This document shows positions 17,171 to 27,243 of a DNA stretch of 64,000 bases, piece after piece. The DNA comes from Chloroflexota bacterium (GTDB taxonomy: Bacteria > Chloroflexota > Dehalococcoidia > Lucifugimonadales > QGNO01): positions 62,001 to 126,000 of the forward strand of contig QGNO01000002.1 of the NCBI GenBank assembly GCA_003228195.2, written 5' to 3'. Position 1 is the first letter of the stretch, and every line of letters starts with the position of its first letter. The notes under the pieces are model-generated. The model did not search any database and was not told the DNA's origin. It saw only the letters and a list, made by a program, of their open reading frames with translations. The position numbers were made by a program, and so were the translations under genes.

Positions 17171-18016
17171 ATGACCAAACTTATCTTCGGAACAGGGCAA
17201 TACAAATATAGAGTTGAAGACCCTTTTGGGATCTTGCCGGCGGGAATGACTTGGGGTAACGTCAGTCACGTTGCGGTCGACTCTTCAGATAGAGTGTACG
17301 CTTTCCAAAGGAAAGACCCCCCCATAATAGTTTTCGACAGTGATGGGAAATTTCTTCACAGCTGGGGTGACGGGGACTTAATCGACGCCCATGGCATATT
17401 TATAACTAATGATGATGAGCTCTTCGTAGTTGATAGAGACATGTATCAAGTGCTCAAATATACTTTAAACGGCGAGTTGTTGCTGACTATCGGAGTACGT
17501 GGTAAATCAGCGTTACAAGCACCGTTCAATCATCCAGCGGACGTAGCTGTCTCACCAGCTGGAGATATCTACGTTGCCGACGGATATGGCAACTCATTAA
17601 TACACAAATTTTCAGCTACTGGCGACCACTTGTTATCTTGGGGTACACCAGGCAATGAAAAAGGGCAACTCACCACCCCTCACGGGATTTGGGTGGACTC
17701 GAAATCCAAAATCTACGTTGCAGACAGAGAGAACAACTGTATCCAAGTGTTCACAGAAAACGGAGAATTGATCACTCAATGGCCCAATTTTTACCATCCG
17801 ATGGATATATGGGAAGACAAACACGGAGTCTTCTATGTTACGGACCAAGTTCCAAGATTCATTATTCTGGACAGTGAAGGAACCATACTAGCAAGAGGGC
17901 GTGCTCCTGAAGCCGGGCATGGAATCTATGGGGATTCGCAAGGGAACCTTTACTTGTCAGCAAGTCTCCGTGGTCTCGTGAAACTCAGGAGACTTACAAA
18001 CAAGGAGTTGGAATGA
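17171..18016 (+). CDS. Cytoplasmic NHL-repeat beta-propeller protein, copy 1
   Basis: 281 aa made almost wholly of NHL blades (repeats such as HPADVAVSPAGDIYVAD and PHGIWVDSKSKIYVADREN), giving about six blades as in peptidyl-alpha-hydroxyglycine alpha-amidating lyase-like proteins. No signal peptide, so probably cytoplasmic. The Asp/His-rich loops could bind a metal, but catalytic activity is not demonstrable from sequence. It is a tandem paralogue of the next gene, which overlaps it by 4 bases, and both follow the amidase. A role in the same pathway is inferred from this arrangement. Confidence 0.8.
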   Translation: MTKLIFGTGQYKYRVEDPFGILPAGMTWGNVSHVAVDSSDRVYAFQRKDPPIIVFDSDGKFLHSWGDGDLIDAHGIFITNDDELFVVDRDMYQVLKYTLNGELLLTIGVRGKSALQAPFNHPADVAVSPAGDIYVADGYGNSLIHKFSATGDHLLSWGTPGNEKGQLTTPHGIWVDSKSKIYVADRENNCIQVFTENGELITQWPNFYHPMDIWEDKHGVFYVTDQVPRFIILDSEGTILARGRAPEAGHGIYGDSQGNLYLSASLRGLVKLRRLTNKELE

Positions 18017-18861
18017 CTAAGTTGTTGTTCGGAACAAGCCAATACATATATGAGGTGATTCAGCCATTTGGGGATCTCCCGACAAGTATGAATTGGGGAG
18101 TAATTAGTCGAGTCGCAGTTGATTCTCAAGGAAACGTATATGTTTCTAGGCGAGGCGACCCTCCAATTTTAATATTTGATTCTCATGGCAAGTTTCTGTC
18201 TGGATTTGGACAAGACCTGTTAATTGACCCTCATGGCATGTTCTTCACTAAAAATGATGAACTCTTCGTTGCTGACAGGGATGCGCACGAGGTCATCAAG
18301 CTTGACCGCAAACTTGATGTAGTCTTGAGAATTGGCACCCGCGAAAGCGCCAAATGGCAAGCTCCTTTCAATCACCCAGCAGATGTAGCAGTTTCACCCA
18401 GTGGTGACATTTACGTCGCAGACGGCTACGGCAATTCTTCGATACACAAGTTTTCAGAATCGGGAGAATATTTGTTGTCTTGGGGTGCACCAGGAACTGA
18501 GCCAGGTGAATTCAGCACTCCACATGGCATTTGGGTAGACTCAAAATCACGCGTGTATGTTGCAGACAGGGAAAATAGTAGAGTCCAGATATTTGATGCA
18601 GATGGAAAGTACATCACAGAATGGGTTGACTTGTATCATCCTATGGACATCTGGTTTGACAATGACGACATTGCATTTGTAAGTGACCAAACTCCTCGAT
18701 TTAGTGTATTAGATGAACAAGGGAAATTGCTATCAAGAGGAAAAGCCCCTGACGCCGGTCTGGGACTTTATGGCGCCAGTAACGGAGATCTCTATTTGTC
18801 CGGTACCTTTCCAGGAGCAGCTCCAGTTTCAAATGGAATAGTTAAATTTATTCGGCAATAG
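18013..18861 (+). CDS. Cytoplasmic NHL-repeat beta-propeller protein, copy 2
   Basis: 282 aa, clearly homologous to the preceding protein along its whole length: both start MTKL(I/L)FGT, share the APFNHPADVAVSP blade almost unchanged, and share YHPMDIW. The copies differ mostly in surface positions and in the third blade. ATGA overlap with copy 1 means they are probably translated together, perhaps as a heterodimer or as two specificities arising by tandem duplication. No membrane or export signal. Nothing resembling a terminator follows. Confidence 0.8.
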   Translation: MTKLLFGTSQYIYEVIQPFGDLPTSMNWGVISRVAVDSQGNVYVSRRGDPPILIFDSHGKFLSGFGQDLLIDPHGMFFTKNDELFVADRDAHEVIKLDRKLDVVLRIGTRESAKWQAPFNHPADVAVSPSGDIYVADGYGNSSIHKFSESGEYLLSWGAPGTEPGEFSTPHGIWVDSKSRVYVADRENSRVQIFDADGKYITEWVDLYHPMDIWFDNDDIAFVSDQTPRFSVLDEQGKLLSRGKAPDAGLGLYGASNGDLYLSGTFPGAAPVSNGIVKFIRQ

Positions 18862-19017
18862 AACACGCAGCATAATTGTCACAAGTTTTACAGACTTAAT
18901 CGGATAAAGCACCAAACAATACTGCTTAAAGCTCTGATGCTTAATGTACTTCTCCCTCTATAGCCATAGAGTGGTCTATGCCTGACATTAAACTGCACCT
19001 GTATGTACCAAGTCCGC

Positions 19018-19046
19018 TTTACAGTCATACTCAGTGACCATATAAT
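19018..19046 (+). promoter_or_regulatory. Sigma70-type promoter for the def-cca-secD-secF operon
   Basis: -35 TTTACA at 19018-19023, 17-base spacer, perfect -10 TATAAT at 19041-19046. The def start codon lies about 40 bases downstream. It is the best-formed promoter in the left half of the window. Confidence 0.72.
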
Positions 19047-19087
19047 GTCTGACCTAAACCCGTAACTCTTTTCACAAAGGTTGTATT

Positions 19088-19582
19088 TTGAGTCTCCTGA
19101 AACTCCGCATTGTCCCAGATCCTATTCTTAGGGAAAAAGCCAAGAAGGTTAGGGCTGTGGATAAGTTCATTCTGGAGCTGGTAGAAAACATGTTGGAAAC
19201 CATGCCCCATGAAAATGGAGTCGGCTTAGCCGCAAACCAAGTAGGTACTCTCAACAAAGTGGCTGTCATACAAACTCCGGAGATGGAAAAAGCCTTGGTA
19301 TTAATAAACCCTGTGGTCTTGGAACGACTTGGCGAGCGCCATGTGGAAGAGGGCTGTTTGAGCATACCCGGCTATAGAGGAGAGCTTATTCGTTCCCAAG
19401 CAGTTAAGGTTAGGGCTCAAGACGCACTAGGCAAACGATACACGATAAAAGCCGATGGCTTGCTGGCGCAAGCGCTTGAGCACGAAACAGATCACTTGGA
19501 GGGAACCCTGTACATAGATCACTTGGAGAGTAGAGATAAGCTTTACAAAGTGGACAATGACCCAACAGATATTGAAGAGTAA
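19088..19582 (+). CDS. def: Peptide deformylase
   Basis: Metalloenzyme that removes the formyl group from nascent proteins. 164 aa. All three motifs are intact: GVGLAANQVG, EEGCLSIPG with the metal-binding Cys, and HETDHLEG (HExxH form). TTG 19088 is the start: it is preceded by AAAGG at 19076-19080 with a 7-base gap and gives the usual N-terminus ahead of 'PDPILREKA'. First gene after a strong promoter, followed by cca. Confidence 0.93.
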   Translation: MSLLKLRIVPDPILREKAKKVRAVDKFILELVENMLETMPHENGVGLAANQVGTLNKVAVIQTPEMEKALVLINPVVLERLGERHVEEGCLSIPGYRGELIRSQAVKVRAQDALGKRYTIKADGLLAQALEHETDHLEGTLYIDHLESRDKLYKVDNDPTDIEE

Positions 19583-19626
19583 CAAAACCGATCGAAACCA
19601 CGAGGACCTTCTAAATAAAATGCACA

Positions 19627-21159
19627 ATGGGGATATTGGTGGAGCAAGCTAAAAGTTCAAAACCTAATAAAGGCGACTTATCAATAGGAGCTATTCTCGC
19701 CACTACAGCACGCCTTATTCCAGAAAGTGAGGAACCTTACATAGTCGGCGGATTTCTTAGAGACTCTCTTTTGGAACGTCCCTCGAACGACTTAGACATT
19801 ACCATAAAAGGCGAGCCTAACAAGTTAGCCGTTTTGCTGGCAAAAGAAACTGGTGGAATTTTTGTCAAACTAGGTCAACCAGAAAATATTGCCCGCGTCA
19901 TAATAGGTGATAAAAGTCTGTATCATATCGATATTTCCACAAGGATAGGCAATCTACACGAAGACCTCGCTCGCCGCGATTTCAGTGTCAACGCTATAGG
20001 CCTCCCAATATCCGCCATGCTTGATAATAACTGGAGAAGTCAAATCATAGATCCTTTTGGTGGAATCGAGGATATCGTTAGAGGCTTGATTCGAGCCACA
20101 AGTGGAACGGTATTCGTAGATGACCCAGTCAGAATGCTCCGAGCCATACGGCTCAAAGCAACTCTTGGATTCGACATACATACAGAAACACTAGCTGAAA
20201 TTAAACGTGATGCTTCACTGCTGAAACATGCACCTGCAGAAAGAATACGCGATGAGCTGCTTTTGATACTATCAACAGGAAATGCCGTAGACCATATATA
20301 TCTCTTTGACGACCTTGGCCTACTCGAGTTGATTTTCCCAGAACTTGGAAACGGACGAGAGACATCCCAACCTATCGAACATCACTGGCATGTATTACAA
20401 CACAATATAGAAACGGTAAGGAACGCCGAAGGCTTATTAAAGTCTTCTTTAACTCCAAAATGGGTTATGGATGAAATACCTTGGCATATGGACTCAATAG
20501 AGCATTTTGATGAAATAATATCCGATGGACACAGCAGAGGCACTCTATTGAAACTTGCTTCCTTGCTACACGACGTAGCCAAGCCGGAAACCAAAAGCGT
20601 GACTTCTAATGGAAAAACGAGGTTCTTGGGACACCATATCAAAGGAGCAGACTTAACGAAACAAATTTTAAGTCGCCTACGACTTAGCCGTAGAGGCATC
20701 AAAGCCATATCGTCACAGGTGCGTCATCATCTTAGGCCAGGGCAACTAAGCCAAGGCAATGAGATACCAAGTAGACGCGCAATTTATCGCTACTTCCGCG
20801 ACGTTGGAGATATCGCGATCGATACTGTATTCTTGAGTCTGGCTGATTTCTTGGCCGCTCGTGGGCCGGACCTTCGCAAGAAAGAATGGGCAAACCACTC
20901 AAGGAAACTCGGCCATATCCTTGATGTAGGATTAAGTACATCATACAACCCAGTCACCAAAAAACTTTTAGACGGTAATGAGCTGATGAAATTCCTAGAT
21001 ATAAAACCAGGTCCTACTTTAGGCACAATATTAACCGCCATTCAAGAAGCACAATTCACCGGAGAAATAGTCGATAAGGACCAAGCGCTAGGATTAGCCA
21101 AAACTCTATTTAATGCTGGACTAGCACACAGTGGTAGAATAGCAGGTGAAAATGCGTAA
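19627..21159 (+). CDS. cca: CCA-adding tRNA nucleotidyltransferase / poly(A) polymerase family, with HD domain
   Basis: 510 aa class II nucleotidyltransferase. Head domain: VGGFLRDSLL and the catalytic DLDIT pair, then RRDFSVNAIGL and the neck motif 'DDPVRMLRAIRLKA'. A middle HD phosphohydrolase domain carries LASLLHDVAKPETK, with further His residues (HHIKGAD). The family adds or repairs tRNA 3' CCA ends. A split into CC- and A-adding enzymes occurs in some bacteria and cannot be excluded here, as only one copy is visible. Its end overlaps the likely secD start by 8 bases. Confidence 0.86.
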   Translation: MGILVEQAKSSKPNKGDLSIGAILATTARLIPESEEPYIVGGFLRDSLLERPSNDLDITIKGEPNKLAVLLAKETGGIFVKLGQPENIARVIIGDKSLYHIDISTRIGNLHEDLARRDFSVNAIGLPISAMLDNNWRSQIIDPFGGIEDIVRGLIRATSGTVFVDDPVRMLRAIRLKATLGFDIHTETLAEIKRDASLLKHAPAERIRDELLLILSTGNAVDHIYLFDDLGLLELIFPELGNGRETSQPIEHHWHVLQHNIETVRNAEGLLKSSLTPKWVMDEIPWHMDSIEHFDEIISDGHSRGTLLKLASLLHDVAKPETKSVTSNGKTRFLGHHIKGADLTKQILSRLRLSRRGIKAISSQVRHHLRPGQLSQGNEIPSRRAIYRYFRDVGDIAIDTVFLSLADFLAARGPDLRKKEWANHSRKLGHILDVGLSTSYNPVTKKLLDGNELMKFLDIKPGPTLGTILTAIQEAQFTGEIVDKDQALGLAKTLFNAGLAHSGRIAGENA

Positions 21160-22825
21160 ATTAGGTTTATGGCGAATACTACTTATCCCATTCATAATAG
21201 GGGTAGCTGCGTATTCCTTAGCTTTTCAGAATATCAACGTTGACCTGCTCGGAATTCAATTCCAGCGTGGTACTGACGCCATCCTAGGTATGCACTTGGG
21301 TTTGGACCTTCAAGGAGGTAGCCATCTTGTATACCAGGCGAGGGGAACAAAGGAACTTACTATCACTCTGGAAAAACCAGTCTTGGATCTCAACGCCGTT
21401 GAGGAAGTATTTAACAAGATAGGAAAAACCGAAGCCTCCGCACGTCACGGGGATCTTGATAACGTCATAATTGTCACCGTTAATACGATGAGTCCGTCAG
21501 TATTTGACGCTACCGGCACCGTTCTAAAAGAAGATGATCAGGACATTATAAGAAACGCCCTAATGGAGGAGATCAGCAAGGTAGAATTCTTGGAGATCCG
21601 AGATGTCGATTCAAATCCTTCAACTGATCAGATGGAAGGCGTTTTAGACACAATAGCTAGACGCGTTAATCCGTTCGGCGTAACTGAGCCAGTAATACAA
21701 CTTATGGACAACAATCGCATCCTAGTTCAGCTACCTGGAGTGAAGAACGTAGAAGAAGTAAAGAAACTCATAGGACAAACGGCGCAATTGGAATTCAAGG
21801 AACGAACATGCCTACAAGTTACAGCTATAACAGGGACGGATGGCGAAGTATTCTATCCGTGTGGATTACCTGATAATCATATAGACAGGGAAACAGGTCT
21901 AACTGGGGAAGACTTGGCAAGAGCATATGCTGGTACACAACAGACAACCAGCAAACCGATAGTGAACGTTCAGTTCAACTCAAGAGGCACAAGAATATTT
22001 GCCGATATGACTACCAAGCTCGCCGGTACTAATGACAGATTCGTCGTATTTTTGGACGAAGAAGAAATTGTTGCCCCCGTCGTCAATCAACCAATACTTG
22101 CTGGATCAGCCTATATAGAAGGGCCGACTTTCACTATTGAAAGAGTCAGAGCCATAGCGATACAACTCGAATCTGGCCGACTTCCTATACCCATAGAAGT
22201 TGTTCAAGAACAAGATGTAGACGCTGTCCTTGGTGCGGACTCCCTTAGCAAGAGCTTAGTAGCCGGAATAGTTGGTCTGAGCTTGGTCTTACTGTTCATG
22301 ATTGCTTATTACAGAATGCCAGGGTTGGTTGCAGCTATAGCTTTAGTAATCTACACCTCCGCAATTCTCAGCATCTTTAAACTTGTACCCATAACTTTGA
22401 CACTAGCAGGTGTCGCGGCGTTCATACTCTCAATCGGAATGGCTGTTGACGCCAACATTCTTATTTTTGAAAGAATGAAAGAGGAATTAAGACTGGGACG
22501 CACGTTAACCTCAGCGATAGATATAGGATTCAATAGGGCGTGGACATCCATACGAGACAGTAACATTTCAACCTTAATCACAAGTGCAATACTTTTCTGG
22601 TTCGGTCAACGGTTGGGAGCCAGCCTGATATCCGGTTTTGCTCTCACTCTCCTCATAGGAGTAGCGGTGAGTATGTTTAGTGCGTTAACCGTCAGCAAAA
22701 CCCTGCTATTAATGCTAAGCATAACACCGTTCGGTCGCAGAAAGGGCATGTTTACACCGGAGCCACTTCCAAAAACAAACCCGCAAACTTCAATAATTGC
22801 GCAGGATCGGAGTGGCCATTTATGA
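21152..22825 (+). CDS. secD: Protein translocase subunit SecD
   Basis: Proton-driven accessory subunit of the Sec export channel. 557 aa: an N-terminal membrane span, the 'GLDLQGGSHLVYQ' motif, a large exported P1 domain containing 'DTIARRVNPFGVTEP' and 'VQLPGVKNVEE', then a C-terminal block of five spans with 'GMAVDANILIFERMKEE', including the conserved Asp. ATG 21152 is favoured over GTG 21146 because the AGGTG just upstream is then correctly spaced. It is followed with a 4-base overlap by secF. Confidence 0.94.
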   Translation: MRKLGLWRILLIPFIIGVAAYSLAFQNINVDLLGIQFQRGTDAILGMHLGLDLQGGSHLVYQARGTKELTITLEKPVLDLNAVEEVFNKIGKTEASARHGDLDNVIIVTVNTMSPSVFDATGTVLKEDDQDIIRNALMEEISKVEFLEIRDVDSNPSTDQMEGVLDTIARRVNPFGVTEPVIQLMDNNRILVQLPGVKNVEEVKKLIGQTAQLEFKERTCLQVTAITGTDGEVFYPCGLPDNHIDRETGLTGEDLARAYAGTQQTTSKPIVNVQFNSRGTRIFADMTTKLAGTNDRFVVFLDEEEIVAPVVNQPILAGSAYIEGPTFTIERVRAIAIQLESGRLPIPIEVVQEQDVDAVLGADSLSKSLVAGIVGLSLVLLFMIAYYRMPGLVAAIALVIYTSAILSIFKLVPITLTLAGVAAFILSIGMAVDANILIFERMKEELRLGRTLTSAIDIGFNRAWTSIRDSNISTLITSAILFWFGQRLGASLISGFALTLLIGVAVSMFSALTVSKTLLLMLSITPFGRRKGMFTPEPLPKTNPQTSIIAQDRSGHL

Positions 22826-23766
22826 ACATTGTAAACAAGAGGCGATGGTTTTATCTACTTTCAACAATAATACTGGTCCCCAGTATTATTTCGCTGATTA
22901 TTCCGCCTTCTCTGTTTCTCGGAATTGAATTTACTGGAGGATCGACAATAAGCGTGAAGTTTGATGAGCCTGTTAGGGAGGGTAACATAAGAAACACCCT
23001 GAACCGACTCAATCACTCAGAAGCTATAATTCAATCCTCAAGCGGCAATGAGTTTTTCATTAGGATTTCACGATTACGCGAAGGGTCGCCTGAACAGGGT
23101 ATAGTGTCAGAGCGAGAAGTTATACAAGAAGCGCTAGAGGTAATTGCACCCATCAGCCGACTAGATGTTGCTTCCGTATCTGGGGTAGTGGCAAGTGATA
23201 CGATAAGAAACGCTTTCATTGCTCTAGTTGTAGCATCAATAGCAATACTCTTCTACATCACTTGGGCTTTCCGGCAAGTACCAAATTCATTTCGATATGG
23301 CGTAGCCGCAATATTTGCCCTAGTACATGATGTTCTGATTGTTCTGGGAATATTCTCAATATTAGGCAAGTTGATACATCTTGAAGTGAACGCTATGTTT
23401 ATAACCGGTTTGCTCACCATAATCGGATATAGTGTTAACGACACAATAGTTGTATTTGACAGAATTAGGGAAAACGTATCTTTACTACCAGCGGAGCGGC
23501 TAGAAAGAAACGTTAATACGAGCCTGCTACAGACACTTGGAAGATCAATGAACACTAGCCTGACCTTGCTAGTCACAGTCCTTGCACTACTATTACTCGG
23601 CGGGGAAAGCATAAGGAATTTCCTACTTGTACTGTTGATAGGGCTAGTCTCCGGTACCTACAGTTCGATATGCATAGCTAGCCAACTTCTTGTTTCATGG
23701 GAACTCGGAGAGATCGGGCGTACTATGAGAAAAATGAGGCTTTTGCCGACCAAAGCCAAGAGCTAA
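22822..23766 (+). CDS. secF: Protein translocase subunit SecF
   Basis: Partner of SecD. 314 aa: first span, 'GIEFTGGSTISVKF', an exported domain, then five spans carrying 'GYSVNDTIVVFDRIREN'. The gene starts within the secD stop (ATGA), so the two are coupled. It ends only 6 bases before the convergent priA end, leaving no space for a terminator. Confidence 0.94.
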   Translation: MNIVNKRRWFYLLSTIILVPSIISLIIPPSLFLGIEFTGGSTISVKFDEPVREGNIRNTLNRLNHSEAIIQSSSGNEFFIRISRLREGSPEQGIVSEREVIQEALEVIAPISRLDVASVSGVVASDTIRNAFIALVVASIAILFYITWAFRQVPNSFRYGVAAIFALVHDVLIVLGIFSILGKLIHLEVNAMFITGLLTIIGYSVNDTIVVFDRIRENVSLLPAERLERNVNTSLLQTLGRSMNTSLTLLVTVLALLLLGGESIRNFLLVLLIGLVSGTYSSICIASQLLVSWELGEIGRTMRKMRLLPTKAKS

Positions 23767-23772
23767 GAAGCC

Positions 23773-25974
23773 CTATGCAACGGTGACCGGGTCTACATCC
23801 ACAACCCACCCGTTGTCCAGCGGTATTTTTTCCAACAGTAGCGATGGTTGCTGACCACGTAGCAGTATATGCCAACGATATCGACCTCTTGAGCGTGGTG
23901 GGTAACTAGGCGCAGGGCCTATTACCTCTGTCTCTTCCATGGCCGACTTAGCAAGTTCCCTCCGCAATACTTCCCCAAGCTTCACAGCCTCTCCCCTACT
24001 TTTCACTTCATTAGTGTGAGAATACATCAGCCTGACTAGCCTGCTAAATGGGGGCATACGTAACATTTTACGAAAAGATACTTCTTTCTGGTAAAACAAA
24101 TTGTATGTCTGCTCTGCAGCAAGTGAAATACTATAGTGATCCGGCTTGTAAGTCTGTAGTATTGCGCTACCTTTTTGTGCTCCCCTACCTGCTCGTCCAA
24201 CAACCTGGCAAAGCAACTGAAATATCCTCTCTTCCGCTCGAAAATCTGGCAAATGCATACCTAAATCGGCTAACACAGCCCCTACTAGGGTAACTGATGG
24301 GATATGGAGTCCCTTCGCTACCATTTGCGTTCCGACCAACACTTGTGCCTCCCCTCTTCGAAATCTTTCCAGCACCCCGTCCTGAGTCTTTTCCAAACCT
24401 ACGTCAGTATCCCAGCGCAATGTCGATACTCCGGGTATTAGAGCTTCCAGCTCGCTTACAACTCGTTGGGTGCCTATCCCTAAAAAACGTATCCTCCCAC
24501 TCCCACAGTCTGAACAGCTGGCAAGTGGCCTTGAACGACGATTACACTGATGGCAAATTAATCTTCCAGGAGCATCATGGTACGTCATTGGTAATTCGCA
24601 ACTACTACAGCGCACTACGTAGCCACAATTACCACACTGCACAACACCCGCAGACCCTCTTCGATTAATAAACAGTATCGCTTGTTCGCCCCGTTTGACG
24701 ACGCCCCTAAGCGCAGCCTGTAAATCGTAACTGAATATACTGCGATTGCCACCCACTAGTTCTTTCCGCATGTCCACAATCGCCACATTAGCCATTGAAC
24801 TGCTTCCACTAACTCGATAAGGAAGATTCAAGGTATCTAATCCTCGCCCCTGTAAACCACGATGATACGTCACAATGTCAGGGGTAGCACTACCCAATAT
24901 CACAGTCGCTCTTGATGCCTGGCCAATCTGCATTGCGACAGTCCGTGCATGATAACGAGGTTCCTGATCCTGTTGCTTATAAGTCCACTCATGCTCTTCA
25001 TCCACAACTATAAGCCCTAGTGGTTCTAAAGGAACGAACAGGGCGCTTCTGGAGCCTACTACTGCGTCATACTCCCCGTTCTTTATGCCCCACCAAATCC
25101 ACCGGTGTTGAGCTTTTGGCAATCTACTATGAATCACTGCAACTCGACCAGGGAACCGGGCTTCAAATCTCTCCATAGTTTGGGGTGTAAGCGATATTTC
25201 AGGCACCAAAACGATTCCCTTCTTTCCAATCTCAATGCAATGCGCTAGCGCTCTAAGGTATACCTCCGTTTTCCCACTCCCTGTAACTCCATGCAAAAGG
25301 AAAGTCTTGTAGGAGTTTTGTGTGATCGCTCCATATATGCTATTAAGAGCAGCCTCTTGATGAGGAGTAGCTGTCAAATGTCCTGCTGAATAGTCTGCTC
25401 GGTTGTCAACGGTAACATTCATGTCAGATCCACTAATTGGATTACGCCATTTCCAAACTCTCCGCAAATTTCCATTGTCGATCATATCCTCGATAAATGA
25501 TCTACCCTTAGGCCCAAGGGCCCGCCGGAAGGAACGTTCATTAACACGCCCAGAACGTTTGCCGAACATAGACAAAACGTTTTGTTCTAAAAACTTGAAA
25601 TCGCCACCATCTAGGGAACCCCCGATTTGCTCTAGATAAGCAGTGGTTCGATTTCTAAATCCTGGTGGCAACATTAGGCTAATCGCAGAATACAGCGAAG
25701 ACTTATAATACTCCGAGATCCAACATGCGACATCAATTTGTTTCTGGCTAAGAATAGGACCTGAAGGGTCGGAAGCAGCAATGGGCCTAACAATGTCCAA
25801 GTTGGTGTTGTCTTTGACGTCAATCACTAAACCATCAACCATTCTCGGCCCAAAGTCGACTTGTACCATCTGGCCAAGTTCGACTTTCATCCCGTCCGGC
25901 ACACCATAAGTGAAAGTGCGGACATTTCTAACAGCAGCATCAACTGCTATTTCAGCAAAAGAATATCTTCGCAT
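23773..25974 (-). CDS. priA: Primosomal protein N', replication-restart helicase
   Basis: Superfamily 2 helicase that reloads the replisome at stalled forks. About 733 aa. An N-terminal DNA-binding domain is followed by Walker A GVTGSGKTE, the DEEH box (VVDEEHEW), and the zinc-binding segment with eight Cys (CGNCGYVVRCSSC, CHQC, CSDCG) inside the helicase core, then 'GTQMVAKGLH' and 'QVVGRAGR'. ATG 25974 gives MRRYSFAEIAVD; a TTG at 26001 would add nine residues, and neither has a clear ribosome-binding site. It lies downstream of rplS in the same direction with an 85-base gap. Confidence 0.92.
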   Translation of the reverse strand: MRRYSFAEIAVDAAVRNVRTFTYGVPDGMKVELGQMVQVDFGPRMVDGLVIDVKDNTNLDIVRPIAASDPSGPILSQKQIDVACWISEYYKSSLYSAISLMLPPGFRNRTTAYLEQIGGSLDGGDFKFLEQNVLSMFGKRSGRVNERSFRRALGPKGRSFIEDMIDNGNLRRVWKWRNPISGSDMNVTVDNRADYSAGHLTATPHQEAALNSIYGAITQNSYKTFLLHGVTGSGKTEVYLRALAHCIEIGKKGIVLVPEISLTPQTMERFEARFPGRVAVIHSRLPKAQHRWIWWGIKNGEYDAVVGSRSALFVPLEPLGLIVVDEEHEWTYKQQDQEPRYHARTVAMQIGQASRATVILGSATPDIVTYHRGLQGRGLDTLNLPYRVSGSSSMANVAIVDMRKELVGGNRSIFSYDLQAALRGVVKRGEQAILFINRRGSAGVVQCGNCGYVVRCSSCELPMTYHDAPGRLICHQCNRRSRPLASCSDCGSGRIRFLGIGTQRVVSELEALIPGVSTLRWDTDVGLEKTQDGVLERFRRGEAQVLVGTQMVAKGLHIPSVTLVGAVLADLGMHLPDFRAEERIFQLLCQVVGRAGRGAQKGSAILQTYKPDHYSISLAAEQTYNLFYQKEVSFRKMLRMPPFSRLVRLMYSHTNEVKSRGEAVKLGEVLRRELAKSAMEETEVIGPAPSYPPRSRGRYRWHILLRGQQPSLLLEKIPLDNGWVVDVDPVTVA

Positions 25975-26086
25975 CCTTGTATTCTGGGGAACTGTATCCA
26001 AAAGAACTGACGAAATGAGCGAGAACCGTGGAGTTTTTCCTGAGCTTAACTAGAGGTCACCAATGAGAGAGTGCAATTAATCAAGG

Positions 26087-26428
26087 CTAGCGACGGCGTT
26101 CCTTGATACGGGCGGCTCTGCCAGTAAGGCCTCTCAAATAGTATAGCTTCGCTCTCCTAACATCACCACGGCGAACTACCTGTACTCTGTCCAGTCTGGG
26201 CGAGTAAATAGGGAATGTTCGTTCCACTCCTACACCATGCGTTATACGACGCACTGTAAAAGACCTGCCAGGTCCACTAGCCTGCTCACGTATAACTACA
26301 CCCTCAAACGTTTGTACGCGCTCACTCCCCCCTTCACGTATTTTCACACCGACACGAACCGTGTCGCCAGGATGAAATTCTTCTACATTGGGGTTAGCTT
26401 TTATGGAAACAACGCTGTCAATATTCAT
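26087..26428 (-). CDS. rplS: 50S ribosomal protein L19
   Basis: 113 aa, the normal length. '[13 protein letters not shown]', 'QTFEGVVI', '[17 protein letters not shown]' and the basic C-terminus '[22 protein letters not shown]' are all diagnostic. ATG 26428 is preferred over an in-frame GTG at 26458 because an AGAGAG purine run precedes it by about 6 bases. It follows trmD as in most bacteria, but the usual rpsP-rimM genes ahead of trmD are absent and men genes stand there instead. Confidence 0.95.
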   Translation of the reverse strand: MNIDSVVSIKANPNVEEFHPGDTVRVGVKIREGGSERVQTFEGVVIREQASGPGRSFTVRRITHGVGVERTFPIYSPRLDRVQVVRRGDVRRAKLYYLRGLTGRAARIKERRR

Positions 26429-26535
26429 CACATTCTCTCTAACTAACTCTTTGAACACCTAGTTTAGCTCCAAGGCCGGTCTGTGTAAAGCCAAGCGCTT
26501 GTGAAATACTAATATCAGGTCGCTAGACGGATACA

Positions 26536-27237
26536 CTAGTCAGACTTATCACTGGACGGTCTTTCTGGGTGCAAATCAGGTCTTCGTTTCAAAGTTCTTT
26601 TCAGTGACTGTTCCTGCCGCCATTTAGCCACGGCTCCATGATTGCCAGACAAAAGGATTTCCGGCACTTTCCAGCCCCGGAAATCTGGAGGTCGCGTATA
26701 TTGTGGATATTGCAATAATCCCGAAAAATGGGAATCTGTAGATGCAGATTCTTCAGACCCCAAAACTCCCTCCTTGAGTCGGGCAACCGCATCTACCACC
26801 ACCATAGCTGGTAGCTCGCCACCCGTAAGAACGTAATCACCAATACTGAGTTCTTCCGTAGCCAAATGTTCCCGAATACGCTCATCAAATCCTTCGTAGT
26901 GACCACATATAAACGCGATTTTGTCCATTTTGGAAAAACGAACTGCAATCGATTGCTTAAATACGTTTCCTTGTGGTGTAAGTAATACTATCGGGCACTT
27001 GGGATTTTTACCCAAGACTGAGTCAACTGCTTGGAAAAGTGGCTCTGGTTTTAATACCATCCCTGGACCACCTCCATAAGCGTAGTCATCTACTGTACTG
27101 TGGCGATCGATCGCGTAATCTCTAATGTTATGAAGATTAATTTGTAATAAGCCACGTTCAATGGCACGACCTAAAATACTAGCCTGTAGCGGTACATTGA
27201 ACATCTCAGGAAAAAGCGTAAATATCTCAATGATCAT
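26536..27237 (-). CDS. trmD: tRNA (guanine37-N1)-methyltransferase
   Basis: SPOUT-class methyltransferase that makes m1G37 and so prevents frameshifting. 233 aa. The N-terminus '[13 protein letters not shown]', the '[12 protein letters not shown]' loop, '[12 protein letters not shown]' and the knot '[15 protein letters not shown]' are all present. The C-terminal linker domain '[22 protein letters not shown]' is complete. The start ATG is 6 bases after the thioesterase gene stop, so trmD-rplS appears to be read from the menaquinone gene cluster. Confidence 0.95.
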   Translation of the reverse strand: MIIEIFTLFPEMFNVPLQASILGRAIERGLLQINLHNIRDYAIDRHSTVDDYAYGGGPGMVLKPEPLFQAVDSVLGKNPKCPIVLLTPQGNVFKQSIAVRFSKMDKIAFICGHYEGFDERIREHLATEELSIGDYVLTGGELPAMVVVDAVARLKEGVLGSEESASTDSHFSGLLQYPQYTRPPDFRGWKVPEILLSGNHGAVAKWRQEQSLKRTLKRRPDLHPERPSSDKSD

Positions 27238-27243
27238 GGTCTA

